DNA of 64,000 nucleotides from assembly GCF_042427585.1 (NCBI RefSeq), contig NZ_JBHMFC010000016.1, positions 62,001 through 126,000 on the forward strand. The letters run 5' to 3'. The notes under the pieces were generated by a model. It was not told the DNA's origin and ran no database searches. It worked only from the letters and a program-made list of their open reading frames with translations. The translations under genes and the position numbers were made by a program. Below, piece by piece: positions 62,880 through 64,000 of this stretch (within the stretch, counting starts at the first letter, position 1; each line of letters begins with the position of its first letter). Source of the stretch: Pseudalgibacter ostreae (GTDB lineage: Bacteria > Bacteroidota > Bacteroidia > Flavobacteriales > Flavobacteriaceae).

Positions 62880-63231
62880 CGGCAGACATTAAGCCATCCA
62901 CTTCAGAAAGATTCGAGCATTTTAATTTAATCATCCAACCTTCTCCGTAAGGGTCGGTGTTTACCTTTTCAGGGGCATCCTCCAATCCTTCATTAAATTC
63001 TATAATCTCACCAGATAATGGTAAAAAAAGATCTGATACTGTTTTCACAGCCTCTACTGTTCCAAAAATGGCATCAGCCTCAAGTGTTTCGTCCACGGTT
63101 TCCACTTCTACATAAACGATATCCCCTAGTTCACTTTGTGCAAAATCGGTAATTCCAATGGTGGCAACATCACCTTCAATACTAACCCATTCATGATCTT
63201 TCGTATATTTTAATTCTGATGGTATATTCAT
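62851..63231 (-). CDS. gcvH: Glycine cleavage system H protein
   Basis: Lipoyl-carrying shuttle protein of the glycine cleavage system. The protein has 126 residues. The lipoylation lysine is K63 in GTVEAVKTVSDLFLPLSG, and YTKDHEWV marks the N-terminus. It has its own consensus promoter downstream of sprA. The order sprA-gcvH-vanZ is one I recall from several flavobacteria. Confidence 0.97.
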   Translation of the reverse strand: MNIPSELKYTKDHEWVSIEGDVATIGITDFAQSELGDIVYVEVETVDETLEADAIFGTVEAVKTVSDLFLPLSGEIIEFNEGLEDAPEKVNTDPYGEGWMIKLKCSNLSEVDGLMSADAYKSLVGA

Positions 63232-63255
63232 TTTTTTTATTAATTAGTTATATGA

Positions 63256-63286
63256 CAAATGTATTTATTCCTACTATAAATTCAAA
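63256..63286 (-). promoter_or_regulatory. Full consensus promoter of gcvH
   Basis: The minus strand has TTTG (63283-63286), 19 bases, then TACATTTG (63256-63263). Both boxes and the spacing are exact. The leader is about 22 bases. Confidence 0.75.
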
Positions 63287-63297
63287 TAATAAGACTG

Positions 63298-64000
63298 TTA
63301 ATTACCAAAGTTATAACGTATAGTAATTCCTGAACGAATACTGGTTTGCGGAAATGCCGTAGATATGGCATACTCTGAAAACGTGTAATCGAAATAGAAG
63401 ATACCTGTTAGGTTTTTACTAAATGCATAATCTGCAGAATATTTAACACCCCAAATGGTTTGCCCTGTGGTAACTTGATTGTTTTCTAAATCTAAATACC
63501 TGATTATGGTCTTATTATCTCTTATCGATACATCTGCTTTCATGTTCAAATCACTAACTATCCTTTGTCTTGGTCCTGCCAATTGGGAGCGAATATGCAC
63601 ATCTTTAATTCTATAGCCTAAGCCTAAAACATATTCTTTACCTTGCACTTCTGTCATTAAATTATTATCAAAACTAAGCGACAGCAATCGGTCCTTCTTA
63701 ATTTCGGCTAAAATCTTAACAGAATTCATCATTTCAAAATCAATTCTGATAAGCGGGCTGAACATTTCTGTTAAATTGACATTACTAAACAAGGTTTCAT
63801 TTTTATAATTCCCCGATTGGTCTTTAACACTTTGAGACTGGTTATCATAGTCTAAATTAAAGTTAGGCGCCGTATAATCTAAATTGGATTGAAATTGATT
63901 AATGGTATATAAAGAGCGATACCCGTGTGTTAATGAAAACCTTTTAAAATGCTTTTTAAACCAGTTAAACTTCATCAAGCCTGTATATTTCATATCCCAA
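63298..64000 (-). CDS. sprA: Gliding and type IX secretion translocon SprA, C-terminal end (partial)
   Basis: The last 234 residues of a very large protein whose gene continues beyond the right edge; the frame is open to 64000, with W-D before the internal Met at 63993. The visible part is barrel-like: KFNWFKKHFKRFSLTHGYRS, ILAEIKKDRLLSLSFDNNL, VLGLGYRIKDV and the last strand TSIRSGITIRYNFGN. SprA forms the 36-strand outer-membrane channel of the type IX secretion system. The gene order with gcvH supports the identification. Confidence 0.88.
   Translation of the reverse strand, partial: WDMKYTGLMKFNWFKKHFKRFSLTHGYRSLYTINQFQSNLDYTAPNFNLDYDNQSQSVKDQSGNYKNETLFSNVNLTEMFSPLIRIDFEMMNSVKILAEIKKDRLLSLSFDNNLMTEVQGKEYVLGLGYRIKDVHIRSQLAGPRQRIVSDLNMKADVSIRDNKTIIRYLDLENNQVTTGQTIWGVKYSADYAFSKNLTGIFYFDYTFSEYAISTAFPQTSIRSGITIRYNFGN

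Overview
The window is chromosomal DNA of a marine-type member of the Flavobacteriaceae (Bacteroidota). The evidence is AT-rich sequence, SusC/SusD pairs, type IX secretion and gliding genes (the end of sprA, a PorP/SprF protein, RemB), an AsmA-BamA-Skp envelope set, the flavobacterial order sprA-gcvH-vanZ, Bacteroidota-type promoters (TTTG-N19-TAnnTTTG) and a near absence of Shine-Dalgarno sequences. I see no insertion sequence, prophage, CRISPR array or rRNA. Genus and species cannot be fixed from the sequence alone.

Layout. 1-3534: 5' end of a hybrid two-component sensor with propeller repeats, and a secreted GH3 beta-glucosidase. 4232-4436: tRNA-Leu and tRNA-Gly. 4552-10099: mutS, a SPOUT RNA methylase, a small SAM methyltransferase and a DUF445 membrane protein. 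10242-19940: a compact sugar locus with SusD, SusC, an AraC regulator, cellobiose phosphorylase (GH94) and a GPH-type sugar symporter. With the GH3 enzyme this suggests uptake of cello-oligosaccharides, trimming in the periplasm and phosphorolysis of cellobiose in the cytoplasm. 20239-25760: a FolK-deoxynucleoside kinase fusion, an AsmA-like protein, the primary sigma factor and ribosomal protein bS21. 25994-29242: a DUF2797 protein divergent from a GH3-type acyl-adenylating enzyme, then murI.

29318-35125 is an outer-membrane biogenesis operon (DUF6089, uppS, bamA and two Skp/OmpH chaperones). 35240-39294: nadK, a CBS protein, pdxJ, an esterase, a frameshifted TonB-like gene and a four-helix membrane protein. 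39442-42896: tig, clpP and clpX. 42959-47233: gamma-carbonic anhydrase-like protein, PorP/SprF, Nfu-type Fe-S carrier, dodecin and MscS. 47235-53657: a MacAB-TolC-like export operon ending in tsaB. 53756-59298: cytochrome oxidase assembly and subunit genes (small CxxC protein, DUF420, SCO, a cysteine-less SCO-like protein, subunits IV, III and III, ctaB). 59399-64000: RemB, TonB, VanZ, GcvH and the end of SprA.

Most of the window is ordinary core genome. The points most worth a second look are the extra periplasmic domain in the sugar symporter, the FolK-kinase fusion, the TonB-like pseudogene with two one-base frameshifts, the SCO-like protein that has lost its copper ligands, the large loop in cytochrome oxidase subunit III, an inverted repeat in the SusC leader, and two places where a terminator T-tract doubles as the -7 element of the next gene. 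I did not find a convincing, wholly new multi-gene system.
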